A DNA stretch of 21,193 nt from Actinomycetota bacterium (GTDB taxonomy: Bacteria > Actinomycetota > Acidimicrobiia > Acidimicrobiales > Microtrichaceae). Positions 1-7,572 of the stretch are shown one piece after another. Position numbers and translations under genes: made by a program. The DNA is taken from assembly GCA_005777415.1 (NCBI GenBank), contig SXMI01000047.1, positions 1-21,193 of the forward strand. The letters run 5' to 3'. Each line of letters opens with the position of its first letter. Position 1 is the first letter of the stretch. Below the pieces are notes generated by a model. That model did not search any database, was not told the origin of the DNA, and saw only the letters and a list, made by a program, of their open reading frames with translations.

Positions 1-379
1 AGATCCACGCCGCCGCTCCACCGACGATGAGCACCAGTCCGATCGCCAGCGGGATGAGCCAGGCCCACTCCGTCTCCCACCGCACGTACTGGGCCACCGA
101 CGGGTCGTTGCGCTCGTAGCGAACCTCGACCTCGGTCCCGATGGGGATGGGCGGGTAGGTGCTGAACGACGGGTCGAAGGTGTAGGTCCGCTCGCCCGCC
201 TCGAACGAGATGATCGGTGTTCTCTTCTTCCTGCGCTCGCCCTCGTTGGCACTGACCCGACCCGTGGTGGTCACCGGATCGTCCATCGACGGTGGCCGGA
301 TCCACATCGCGACCACCAGCAGGATCACCCCGATGCCGATCGCGAGCCCCGCTCCCCGTCGTCGTCCCCGCCGGTCCAC
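1..379 (-). CDS. DUF3592-type membrane protein, C-terminus cut by window edge
   Basis: Reading the minus strand from a GTG gives VDRRGRRRGAGLAIGIGVIL and onward, with no stop before the window edge, so the 3' end is missing. An Arg-rich N-terminus leads into a hydrophobic segment at about residues 10-25. A soluble stretch follows with the pattern TGRVSANEG...ISFEAGERTYTFDPS...IPIGTEVEVRYERNDPS, which is typical of DUF3592 proteins. A second membrane segment starts near residue 105 (WAWLIPLAIGLVLIVGGAAA). The GTG was chosen because a strong GGGGAGGG ribosome-binding site sits about 5 nt upstream and because it precedes the first membrane helix. The family has two helices flanking an extracytoplasmic beta domain. 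Its function is unknown and nothing here adds to it. The gene is divergent from the DUF808 gene. Confidence 0.72.
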   Translation of the reverse strand, partial: MDRRGRRRGAGLAIGIGVILLVVAMWIRPPSMDDPVTTTGRVSANEGERRKKRTPIISFEAGERTYTFDPSFSTYPPIPIGTEVEVRYERNDPSVAQYVRWETEWAWLIPLAIGLVLIVGGAAAWI

Positions 380-450
380 CGGCTCCCTCCCCGTTGCTCG
401 CGGCGACCCGTTGCTGCTCCTCAACCGGCGGCGAACGTAGCAGCCCGGGC

Positions 451-480
451 CTGAACGCCGTCCGGCATCGCCGTTAGGGT
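451..480 (+). promoter_or_regulatory. Candidate promoter for the DUF808 gene
   Basis: CTGAAC (451-456), an 18-nt spacer and TAGGGT (475-480) resemble a sigma70-like -35/-10 pair of the actinobacterial type (TANNNT). Transcription would begin near 487, leaving a leader of about 30 nt that contains the GGAGGGG ribosome-binding site of the gene starting at 518. This is a match by eye only. Confidence 0.35.
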
Positions 481-517
481 GCGGGGGCACGATCCACGGC
501 GGAGGGGTGACGGACAC

Positions 518-1465
518 ATGGCAGGCGGACTGGTCGGACTGCTCGACGACGTGGCGGCGCTCGCCAAGCTGGCCGCCGCCTCGATCGACGACGTCGGTGC
601 CGCCGCCGGCCGGGCCAGCGTGAAGGCGGCTGGGGTGGTCGTCGACGATGCCGCGGTCACGCCGGCCTACGTCCAGGGTCTGGCCGCCGATCGCGAGTTG
701 CCGATCATCCGGCGCATCGCCCTGGGGTCGTTGCGCAACAAGCTCCTGATCATCCTCCCGGCGGCCCTGCTGCTCAGCGAGATCGCCCCGGTCGTCGTCG
801 AGGTGATCCTGATGTTCGGCGGGTGCTTCCTCGCCTACGAGGGCGCCCACAAGGTCATCCACGCGCTCCGCCACGACGACCACGACCACGACGAACCGGC
901 GGTCGAGGCCGGCCCCGACGCCGAGTCGACCACGGTGCGCGGGGCGATCCGGACCGACTTCATCCTGTCGGCCGAGATCATGGTGATCGCGCTCAAGGAG
1001 GTCCTCGACGAACCGGTGCTCTCGCGCGGGGTGATCCTGGCGATCGTCGGCGTGTTCATCACCGTCGTCGTCTACGGGGTCGTGGCGCTGATCGTGAAGA
1101 TGGACGACGTCGGCCTCCGACTCGCCGAGCGACCGTCACCGCGGTCGCAGCGCACCGGCCGGCTGTTGGTCACCGGCATGCCGAAGCTGTTGACCTGGCT
1201 GTCGGTGGTGGGCACGGCGGCCATGCTCTGGGTCGGCGGCCACATCCTGCTGGCGGGCGCCGACGAGCTCGGCTGGACCGCGCCGTACGACCTGGTGCAC
1301 TCGCTGGAGGGCCTGGTCGCCGACGTGCCCGCCGTGGGTGGGGTGCTGTCGTGGCTCGTCAACACCGCCGCCTCGGCCGTGGTCGGCTTCGTGGTGGGCT
1401 CGGCGATCGTGCTGGTCGTGGCGCATCTGCCGTTCGGACGTCGGGCCGCGGCCGACGGGCACTGA
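518..1465 (+). CDS. DUF808 (YedI-like) inner membrane protein
   Basis: The 315-residue product starts MAGGLVGLLDDVAALAKLAA, the conserved opening of DUF808 proteins such as E. coli YedI. The central pattern RELPIIRRIALGSLRNKLLIILPAALL and the FLAYEGAHKVIH motif also fit this family. Four or more hydrophobic segments are visible (about residues 80-115, 175-200, 230-250 and 280-305). I chose ATG 518 over an earlier in-frame start at 479 because GGAGGGG lies about 10 nt upstream and because homologues begin at this MAG. A His/Asp-rich cytoplasmic-type loop (HDDHDHDE, about residues 118-125) follows the second membrane segment. The molecular function of the family is unknown; a transport role is only a guess. 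The gene converges on the exonuclease III gene with a 32-bp gap. Confidence 0.88.
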   Translation: MAGGLVGLLDDVAALAKLAAASIDDVGAAAGRASVKAAGVVVDDAAVTPAYVQGLAADRELPIIRRIALGSLRNKLLIILPAALLLSEIAPVVVEVILMFGGCFLAYEGAHKVIHALRHDDHDHDEPAVEAGPDAESTTVRGAIRTDFILSAEIMVIALKEVLDEPVLSRGVILAIVGVFITVVVYGVVALIVKMDDVGLRLAERPSPRSQRTGRLLVTGMPKLLTWLSVVGTAAMLWVGGHILLAGADELGWTAPYDLVHSLEGLVADVPAVGGVLSWLVNTAASAVVGFVVGSAIVLVVAHLPFGRRAAADGH

Positions 1466-1497
1466 GCCCACCGCCGCACCTGTCAGCTCGAACCGAC

Positions 1498-2325
1498 TCA
1501 GGGTGCGTAGGTGACGACGAGCGGGGCGTGGTCCGACCAGCGCTCGGCGTAGGTCGCAGCGCGGTCGACCCGTGCGTCCGTGGCGCTCGCCGCGAACTCG
1601 GGCGTGGCGAACTGGTAGTCGATCCGCCAGCCGGTGTCGTTGTCGAACGCCTGCCCCCGGTACGACCACCAGGTGTAGGGCACGTGCTCGTCCTCGGAGA
1701 GCGATCGGGCGACGTCGACCCAGCCGAGGTCCTCGGTCCATCGGTCGAAGCGGGCCCGCTCGTCGGGGTGACAGCCCGCCTTGTTGCGGTTGCCCTTCCA
1801 GTTCCGCAGGTCGCTGTCCCGGTGGGCGACGTTCAGATCGCCGGCGAACAGGACGTGGCGGCCGTCGGCCCGCAGGTCCTGCAGGCGGTCGGTGGCGGCG
1901 TCGAACCAAGCGAGCTTCTCGGCCATCCGGGCCGGATCGTCGGCATCGCCGGTGTGCGCATACGCGCACACGACGGTGAGCGTGCCCCCACCCGGCAGCT
2001 CCAGGTCCGCCTCCTGCCAGCGGCCAGTCGCCGCGAACGACGGAATGCCATCTCCGGCGTCGGTGCGGGTGAAGGGCAGGCGACTCAGCACGGCCACGCC
2101 GGCGCGGCCCTTGGCGTTCGCCTCGGCGTGGGCGACGTGCCAGCCGGGTCCGAGGACCTGCTCCACCAGGTCGGCCACGAGTTCGTCGGGGGCCCGGACC
2201 TCCTGGAGGGTCACGATGTCCGCGCCGCACCCGGACGCCCAGGCGGCCATGTCCTTGCGGGCGGCGGCCCGGAGGCCGTTGACGTTGGCGGTGGCGACGG
2301 TGAGGGTCGCACGACGACTGGGCAC
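1498..2325 (-). CDS. xth: Exonuclease III / class II AP endonuclease
   Basis: The 275-residue protein matches the exonuclease III (Xth/ExoA) branch of the EEP phosphatase superfamily from end to end. Visible catalytic motifs are ANVNGLRA (N14, N16), LQEVR (metal-binding E42), a Tyr-containing AYAHT (Y122), GDLN (D163, N165), WSYRGQAFDNDTGWRIDYQ near 219-238, and the C-terminal SDHAPL (D265, H266). Such enzymes cut DNA 5' of abasic sites in base excision repair and degrade duplex DNA 3' to 5'. The length is normal for the family. The start is GTG; there is no clear ribosome-binding site, but a TACCCT hexamer lies 8 nt upstream, consistent with a leaderless message. The gene lies 42 bp downstream of the DUF3556 gene on the same strand, yet its own -10-like site suggests separate expression. 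Confidence 0.95.
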   Translation of the reverse strand: MPSRRATLTVATANVNGLRAAARKDMAAWASGCGADIVTLQEVRAPDELVADLVEQVLGPGWHVAHAEANAKGRAGVAVLSRLPFTRTDAGDGIPSFAATGRWQEADLELPGGGTLTVVCAYAHTGDADDPARMAEKLAWFDAATDRLQDLRADGRHVLFAGDLNVAHRDSDLRNWKGNRNKAGCHPDERARFDRWTEDLGWVDVARSLSEDEHVPYTWWSYRGQAFDNDTGWRIDYQFATPEFAASATDARVDRAATYAERWSDHAPLVVTYAP

Positions 2326-2333
2326 GGCGGCGC

Positions 2334-2339
2334 AGGGTA
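2334..2339 (-). promoter_or_regulatory. Candidate -10 element for leaderless exonuclease III mRNA
   Basis: On the minus strand the hexamer TACCCT fits TANNNT and ends 8 nt before the GTG start at 2325. That spacing puts the transcription start at or next to the start codon. No convincing -35 element or ribosome-binding site is visible. Confidence 0.3.
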
Positions 2340-2367
2340 CCGGACCGGGTTGCGGGCGCCCGCCGAT

Positions 2368-4062
2368 TCAGCCCGTCGGCGTCGGCTCACCCCAGGGTTG
2401 CAGGTCCATCAGGTCGGCGATCTCGATCCAGCCCTCGTCGATCCCGCCGGTCGCCGCATCGGCGACACGCCAGTGCATGCGCTGTTGGTGCAGGGGCTGG
2501 GACTCGAGGAACAGGCACCGGACGTCGCCGGGGGCGAAGTCGCACTGGTCCTGGATGGCGGCGAGCAACTGCTCGTGGTGCAGGTGGCCATCGCCGAAGT
2601 TCCAGCCCAGGACCAGACCGGCGACCTGCTCGCCGTCGATCGACTCGAAGGCGTCCTGGCCCTTGGCGGCGACCTCCGGGTCGGTTCCGGCCAGGTCGGC
2701 GAACATCCTGGGTGTGAGGACCGCCAGCGCCCGGCCGTGCAGGTGCATGGCCCGCATGGCGTAGCCGCGGGCCATGGTGACGTCGAAGGTGCCGGGCTCG
2801 ATCTGGCCCTCGAGCTGGATCCTGGGCAGGGGAGCGGCCTTCGTGATCCGCTCGTCGAGGCGGTCCATGAGACCGTGACGGAACAGCCAGATGCTCGGCG
2901 CCCAGTTGCCGGCGTAGTAGCGCATGGACGGCAGGAAGCTGATCCGGTCGGGACGGAGGTTGCCCCAGACCGGGCCGATGAGCACGTAGGCGATCAGCAG
3001 CACGATCAGCACCGGCGAGTCGATCGACCAGAACGCGACGTCCCCGTAGGCACCGAAGAGCACCAGGCCCGAGTAGATGAAGACGACGTTCCACTCCAGC
3101 GGCACCCCCATGGGGATGCTCACGAGGATGTTCAGGTGGAACAGCACCATGAGCGCCAGCGCCGCGGTGTGCAGCGGGCCGTCCGTGGTGAACGCCAGGA
3201 CCAGCGGGAACGCGAACTCGACGGCGGTGGCGGTGTGGGCGAACACGGTCGTGAGCCGCGAGGGGCGCAGGTCGTCGGGGTAGTGGCGGTAGAGCGCCCG
3301 CCGGAACCGCTCCGAGCGGGTGACCGGACTGTTGGACAACATGACGGCCATGACGCTCGGGAAGTGGTGCGTCAGCTTGGACACCGCCGCGCCCACCCAC
3401 ATGATCACCATGACGGCCTTGGCCGCCGGAATGGCATCGGCGGCGAACAGGAAGGCGACGGTCATCATCAGGTAGTGCTCGGAACGGGCCGCCAGGAAGA
3501 TCGTCTTGTCCCGCAGGCCGAGCACGCACAGGACCACCACGATCGGGAGCAGTCGGGTGGCGTCGAGCTCGCGGGACGCCAGGGCGACCGCCAACAGGAC
3601 CAGCAGCGCGGCGTACAGGCCGACGTCGAACCAGGTCCGTCGGTGGCCGGCGGTGAACGGGACCCAGGTGAACGGCCGCAAGCGGGTGGTGCCGGGCCGG
3701 AGCCAGTGCCGCGTGGTCGGGAACATGGGGGCGTAGTGGCCGGTCAGCGGGCCGCTGCCGCAGCCCAGTCCCATCACCTCGAACATCAGCGTCCAGAGCA
3801 CCGCCTTCTCGAAGGCGATCGGCTCGGACCACCAGTCACCGAAGCTCGCCGGCCCACCGAGACCCGGCGTGAACGCGGCGATGACCAGGAACACGCCGAT
3901 GAAGAACAGGATCTTGACGATGTAGAGCACGTAGACGACGTAGGGGGCACCGAAGCCCTGGGTGGCCCAGGTGACGCACATCATGCGGAGCCGCTCCGTG
4001 GGGGGTTGGGCTCGCCACTCCTCGATGCTGAACGCCGGTTCGTCCGGCCGGGTCAGACCCAC
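2368..4062 (-). CDS. DUF3556 multi-pass membrane protein
   Basis: The 564-residue protein resembles DUF3556 transmembrane proteins of mycobacteria and relatives in length and pattern. Early landmarks are MCVTWATQGFGAPYVVYVLY and LMFEVMGLGCGSGPLTGHYAPM. Hydrophobic helices appear at roughly residues 40-65, 145-185, 195-230, 285-325 and 325-370. They are followed by a soluble C-terminal part of about 190 residues (from FLPSMRYYAGNWAPSIWLFR onward). The membrane half, with its paired RHW/HYP motifs, recalls the HTTM/vitamin K carboxylase-like fold, but I see nothing that proves a catalytic role. The start is GTG with GAGGGGG about 10 nt upstream; no alternative fits better. It is transcribed away from the FAD oxidoreductase across a 79-bp gap. 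Function unknown. Confidence 0.87.
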   Translation of the reverse strand: MGLTRPDEPAFSIEEWRAQPPTERLRMMCVTWATQGFGAPYVVYVLYIVKILFFIGVFLVIAAFTPGLGGPASFGDWWSEPIAFEKAVLWTLMFEVMGLGCGSGPLTGHYAPMFPTTRHWLRPGTTRLRPFTWVPFTAGHRRTWFDVGLYAALLVLLAVALASRELDATRLLPIVVVLCVLGLRDKTIFLAARSEHYLMMTVAFLFAADAIPAAKAVMVIMWVGAAVSKLTHHFPSVMAVMLSNSPVTRSERFRRALYRHYPDDLRPSRLTTVFAHTATAVEFAFPLVLAFTTDGPLHTAALALMVLFHLNILVSIPMGVPLEWNVVFIYSGLVLFGAYGDVAFWSIDSPVLIVLLIAYVLIGPVWGNLRPDRISFLPSMRYYAGNWAPSIWLFRHGLMDRLDERITKAAPLPRIQLEGQIEPGTFDVTMARGYAMRAMHLHGRALAVLTPRMFADLAGTDPEVAAKGQDAFESIDGEQVAGLVLGWNFGDGHLHHEQLLAAIQDQCDFAPGDVRCLFLESQPLHQQRMHWRVADAATGGIDEGWIEIADLMDLQPWGEPTPTG

Positions 4063-4091
4063 GCCCGCTCATCCCCCTCAGATCGGCGCCC

Positions 4092-4120
4092 CCGTTGCGC
4101 TACGTTCGGCAGCGTACCGT
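4092..4120. promoter_or_regulatory. Candidate bidirectional promoter between DUF3556 and FAD oxidoreductase genes
   Basis: The decamer AGCGTACCGT (4111-4120) contains TACCGT on the plus strand (4115-4120) and TACGCT on the minus strand (4116 to 4111), two overlapping TANNNT -10-like hexamers that share the central TA. On the plus strand CCGTTG (4092-4097) lies 17 nt upstream. This site sits in the 79-bp gap between two divergent genes and could serve both. It is a match by eye. Confidence 0.3.
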
Positions 4121-4141
4121 GACGCAGCGAGGTCGAACCCG

Positions 4142-5545
4142 ATGACGACGTACGACGCGGTGGTCGTGGGGTCGGGCCCGAACGGCCTGGCCGCCGCGAT
4201 CGTGCTGGCTGGGGCTGGCGCGTCAGTGCTGGTCCTGGAGGCGGCGGACACACTCGGCGGCGGGGCGCGGACTGCGGAGCTGACCCTGCCGGGCTTCCTC
4301 CACGACGTGTGCTCCGCCATCCACCCGATGGCGGCCGCGGGTTCGTTCCTGGTCGACCACGGCGTCGAGGTCGAGTGGTGCGAGCCCGAGGTGGAACTCG
4401 CCCACCCGCTCGACGACGGCACCGCCGGCGTGCTGCTCCGGGACGTGGCCGAGACCGCTCGGGCGAACCGGTCGCCGCGTTGGCAGCGACTGCTCGGTCC
4501 GGTCGTCGACCGCTGGCCGGCGATCGAGCGGGACGTGCTCGGCCCGTTCGTCCGAGGTCTCCGTCACCCGGTCCCGACGGCCACGATCGGCGTCCGGTCG
4601 CTCCCGCCGGCGACGGCGGTGTCCCGGTGGCTCGACTCGCCGCAGGGGGGCGCGCTGTTCGCCGGGATCGCCGCGCACGCCAGCAGCAACCTGTCGTGGC
4701 CGCTGTCGTCCAGCGTCGGTGTGGGGTTGGCCGCGGCGGGTCACGTGGCCGGATGGCCGGCCGCTCGGGGTGGGTCAGGGGCCATCACCGGGGCGCTCGT
4801 CGACCGGCTCGAGGCGCTCGGCGGTCGGGTCGAGTGCGGGGTGCGGGTCGACTCGCTGGCGGACCTGCCACCCCGGCGGGCGACGCTGTTCGACACCACG
4901 CCCTGGCAGGTGGAGCGGATCGCCGGCGACGCCGTGCCGGACCGGACGCGACGGGCCTGGCGGCGGTTCCGGCGCGGGAACGCGGTGTGGAAGGTCGACT
5001 GGGCCCTGAGCGGTCCGGTCCCGTGGACGAACTCCGATGCCCGGCGGGCTGCGACCGTGCACGTCGGCGGCACCTGGCAGGAGGTCGCTGCCGCCGAGGC
5101 GCAGGTCCGGCGTGGAGGACTGCCCGACCGCCCCTTCGTGCTGGTCGCCCAGCAGTCGGTCGTCGACGACACGCGGGCACCGGACGGCGGCCACACGCTC
5201 TGGGCCTACTGCCACGTTCCCGCCGGGTGCACGGTCGACCAGACCGACGCGATCGAACGCCAGCTCGACCGGTTCGCGCCCGGGTGGCGGGACCTGGTGC
5301 TGGCCCGTCACGTCACCGCACCGGCCGATCTGGCCGCCTACAACGCCAACGACGTGGCCGGCTCGATCGACGGCGGTGCGACGGAACTGCACCAGATCCT
5401 GTTCCGGCCGACCTTCGCCGTGGACCCCTACCGGGTCGCGGACACCGACCTGTGGATCTGCAGCAGCTCGACGCCCCCGGGTCCCGGAGTGCACGGGCTG
5501 TGCGGCCTGCGGGCTGCGGAGTCGGTGCTGCGCACGCTCCGCTGA
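4142..5545 (+). CDS. Phytoene dehydrogenase-like FAD/NAD(P)-dependent oxidoreductase
   Basis: The 467-residue protein opens with a textbook dinucleotide-binding fold: YDAVVVGSGPNGLAAAIVLA with GxGxxG at residues 10-15, ending in the acidic VLVLEA. It then has the GGGARTAELTLPGFLHDVCSAIHPMA segment typical of the CrtI-like amine oxidase superfamily. The C-terminus reads DLWICSSSTPPGPGVHGLCG, the conserved second FAD contact of this group. Members desaturate carotenoids or oxidise diverse substrates; the true substrate here cannot be told, and no carotenoid genes are nearby. ATG 4142 is preferred over an upstream in-frame start because it directly precedes the nucleotide-binding strand and has GAGG about 10 nt upstream. 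The gene ends 8 bp from the converging MDR gene. Confidence 0.9.
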   Translation: MTTYDAVVVGSGPNGLAAAIVLAGAGASVLVLEAADTLGGGARTAELTLPGFLHDVCSAIHPMAAAGSFLVDHGVEVEWCEPEVELAHPLDDGTAGVLLRDVAETARANRSPRWQRLLGPVVDRWPAIERDVLGPFVRGLRHPVPTATIGVRSLPPATAVSRWLDSPQGGALFAGIAAHASSNLSWPLSSSVGVGLAAAGHVAGWPAARGGSGAITGALVDRLEALGGRVECGVRVDSLADLPPRRATLFDTTPWQVERIAGDAVPDRTRRAWRRFRRGNAVWKVDWALSGPVPWTNSDARRAATVHVGGTWQEVAAAEAQVRRGGLPDRPFVLVAQQSVVDDTRAPDGGHTLWAYCHVPAGCTVDQTDAIERQLDRFAPGWRDLVLARHVTAPADLAAYNANDVAGSIDGGATELHQILFRPTFAVDPYRVADTDLWICSSSTPPGPGVHGLCGLRAAESVLRTLR

Positions 5546-5553
5546 CCGGGCGC

Positions 5554-6588
5554 TCAGGGGAGCACGACGATCTTGCCGGTGTTGGCGCCCGTGAACATGG
5601 CGTTGAGCGCGTCCACCGATCGGTCCAGGCCCTCGAACCGCTCGGTCCGGACCACCACGTCACCGGCCCGGTGCCAGGCCCTGAGCTGCTCGCCGATCTC
5701 GGGGAACCGGGGGATGTCGTCGAATGCCAGGAACCCGCGCATGGTGGCGCGTTGTTGGATCAGGTTCACGTAGTTGGACGGCCCCGGCGCCTTGTCGTCG
5801 TCGGTGTAGGTGCTGATGTGTCCGCAGAGCACCACCCGGGCATGCATGGCGAGACGGGCCAGGAGGGCGTCGAGCACGGCGCCGCCGACGTTGTCGAACA
5901 CGACGTCGACCCGCTTGGGGGCGAGTTCCCGGAGTCGGGCGATGACGTCATCCGTCCGGTGGTTGATCGCGCCGTCCAGGCCGAGCTCGTCGACCAGCCA
6001 TGCGCACTTGTCGTCGCTCCCGGCGATGCCGATGACCCGGGCGCCCCGGCGTTTCGCGAGCTGGGCCGCGGCCGATCCGGTGGCGCCCGCAGCGGCCGTC
6101 ACCACGACGGTCTCGCCCTCCTGCGGGTCGGCGATCTCGAGCATCCCGATGTAGGCGGTGCAGCCGGTCGAGCCGTAGAGGGCCAGGAACGCCTCGAGGT
6201 CGTAGTCCGGGTCGGGCGGCGAGACGATGGTGGAGAACAGGTCGTCCCGGATAACCGTGGCGTCCTCCCAGCCGCCCAGGGTGGTGACGATGTCGCCCAC
6301 CCGGTAGGCGTCGCAGCGGGTGGCGATCACGCGGCCGATCGTCGAGCAACGCACCACCTCACCGAGCTCGACCGGGGGCAGGTAGCCGGACCCCTCACCC
6401 AGCCAGGAGCGCACCGAGGCGTCGATCCCGATCACCTCGTTGCGCAGCAGCGCCTCGCCGTCCTCGAGCGTCGGGAGGTCCTCGGTGACGAGTTCGACGT
6501 CGGCCGGGTCGACGAGCCCCTGTGGGCGCCGACGCAGGAGGACACGTCGTCGGGTCGTCGGCGCGCTGTCGGGGTCGGCGGTGTCCAC
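5554..6588 (-). CDS. Zinc-independent MDR family NADP-dependent oxidoreductase (CurA/LTB4DH-like)
   Basis: The 344-residue protein belongs to the medium-chain dehydrogenase/reductase superfamily. An N-terminal GroES-like domain holds IDASVRSWLGEGSGYLPP and GEVVRCSTIGRV. A Rossmann domain carries VTAAAGATGSAAAQLAKRRGARVIGIAGS (about residues 155-185), and VDVVFDNVGGAVLDALL follows. The tail YVNLIQQRATMRGFLAFD and RSVDALNAMFTGANTGKIVV is characteristic of the leukotriene B4 12-hydroxydehydrogenase/CurA group, which reduces alpha,beta-unsaturated carbonyls with NADPH. The usual zinc ligands are absent, as expected for this group. The start is GTG without a ribosome-binding site; TAGGGT lies 6 nt upstream. 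The gene is convergent with the FAD oxidoreductase and divergent from the TMEM175 gene. The physiological substrate is unknown. Confidence 0.92.
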   Translation of the reverse strand: MDTADPDSAPTTRRRVLLRRRPQGLVDPADVELVTEDLPTLEDGEALLRNEVIGIDASVRSWLGEGSGYLPPVELGEVVRCSTIGRVIATRCDAYRVGDIVTTLGGWEDATVIRDDLFSTIVSPPDPDYDLEAFLALYGSTGCTAYIGMLEIADPQEGETVVVTAAAGATGSAAAQLAKRRGARVIGIAGSDDKCAWLVDELGLDGAINHRTDDVIARLRELAPKRVDVVFDNVGGAVLDALLARLAMHARVVLCGHISTYTDDDKAPGPSNYVNLIQQRATMRGFLAFDDIPRFPEIGEQLRAWHRAGDVVVRTERFEGLDRSVDALNAMFTGANTGKIVVLP

Positions 6589-6594
6589 GTCCCG

Positions 6595-6600
6595 ACCCTA
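6595..6600 (-). promoter_or_regulatory. Candidate -10 element for leaderless MDR oxidoreductase mRNA
   Basis: The minus-strand hexamer TAGGGT ends 6 nt before the GTG start at 6588. GTCGAA lies 17 nt further upstream as a weak -35 candidate. There is no ribosome-binding site, so a leaderless transcript is the simplest reading. Confidence 0.33.
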
Positions 6601-6734
6601 TTGCGCGACGTCGCCGGTTCGACGTCCTGCCGGCCCGGCATCGGGAACCGTCAGGGAGGAGTCGCCGTTACCATTCTCGACGTGGAGACGATCGTCGAGC
6701 CGTCGATCCGCCGGTCGTCGAGGCCTGGACGACC

Positions 6735-7460
6735 GTGAACCAACGATCTCGGCTCGCGTCCCCGGCGTCGGGTGGTCGCGTCGCCGACATCGTGACGGGA
6801 CGCGGCTTCGACCGGCTCGTCAACTTCACGGATGCCGTTGCCGCCATCGCCGTGACGGTGCTCGTGCTGCCGCTCACCTCGCTCACGCGGGTCGGGAGCC
6901 AACAGACCGTCTGGGACCTGATCGGGGACAACTCGGGTCAGGTGACCTCGTTCTTCTTCACCTTCGTGGTCGTTGCGTTGATGTGGGGGGTCCACAACCG
7001 GGTCATCAACGGGATACGTGGTTACGACGGCGCGATCTTCTGGTTGAACATCGGCTGGATCGCCACGATCGCCTTCCTCCCGTGGCCGACGAGCCTGTAC
7101 GGCGAGGCGATCGGCATCGGTTCCACCTCGGTGGGCGAGTTCAGCGGTGGTGAGGGGTTGGGCGGGGTCGGACTCTTCTACTGGTGCACGTTGGCGGCGG
7201 CGAGCGCCTTCGGGTCGCTCATGGCCGTGCACATCCGCCGACACCCGGAGCTCCTGTTGACGTCGACGGTCGGGACGACGACGCCGGACTGGCGGGAGCG
7301 CTGGCGGGGACCTGTCTTCGCCGCGTTCTTCGTGTCGGTGGGTCTGGTGTCGATCGTGGCCCCGGCGGTGGCGAGCTGGATGCCGCTCGTGATCATCCCC
7401 CTGTCGATCGTGTTGCGGCCCGGGAACGATGACGTGGGGGCGACCGCGTCGGCGGAGTGA
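6735..7460 (+). CDS. TMEM175 (DUF1211) family potassium channel protein
   Basis: The 241-residue protein shows the family's first-helix signature RLVNFTDAVAAIAVTVLVLP (R27, F31-T32-D33), equivalent to the RxxxFSD motif that lines the pore of TMEM175 channels. A WGVHNRVINGIRGYDGAIFWLN segment and IAFLPWPTSLYG follow; both are conserved in bacterial members. About six hydrophobic helices are visible (near residues 30-50, 70-95, 105-125, 150-165, 195-215 and 215-230). Bacterial TMEM175 proteins assemble as tetrameric K+-permeable channels; activity here is inferred. The start is uncertain. GTG 6735 is the nearest in-frame candidate giving a short polar N-terminus, though its ribosome-binding site is weak; a GTG near residue 20 is the main alternative. 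The filter motif has Thr where Ser is usual. Confidence 0.83.
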   Translation: MNQRSRLASPASGGRVADIVTGRGFDRLVNFTDAVAAIAVTVLVLPLTSLTRVGSQQTVWDLIGDNSGQVTSFFFTFVVVALMWGVHNRVINGIRGYDGAIFWLNIGWIATIAFLPWPTSLYGEAIGIGSTSVGEFSGGEGLGGVGLFYWCTLAAASAFGSLMAVHIRRHPELLLTSTVGTTTPDWRERWRGPVFAAFFVSVGLVSIVAPAVASWMPLVIIPLSIVLRPGNDDVGATASAE

Positions 7461-7471
7461 TGCGAACCCGA

Positions 7472-7491
7472 GCCCGGTGATTGCGCCGGGC
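7472..7491. terminator. Small GC hairpin after the TMEM175 gene
   Basis: GCCCGG (7472-7477) and CCGGGC (7486-7491) form a perfect 6-bp stem with an 8-nt loop, 11 nt after the stop codon. There is no T-tract, so a terminator role is uncertain. Confidence 0.25.
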
Positions 7492-7572
7492 GGTGGCGGC
7501 GGCCACACTGCAGGGGTCGGGGATTGGCTCCGGCCGGGCCGGGGGGCCTGACGGGCGATGGGGGACACGGCG

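Noticed and set aside
823..4122. A 1099-codon open frame on the plus strand opposite exonuclease III and DUF3556
   Set aside because: It is low-complexity Arg/Gly/Asp/His protein without domains and overlaps three well-supported genes; a GC-driven shadow.
4309..6738. An 809-codon plus-strand frame through the FAD oxidoreductase and antisense to the MDR gene
   Set aside because: No domain is visible and both overlapped genes match families over their full length.
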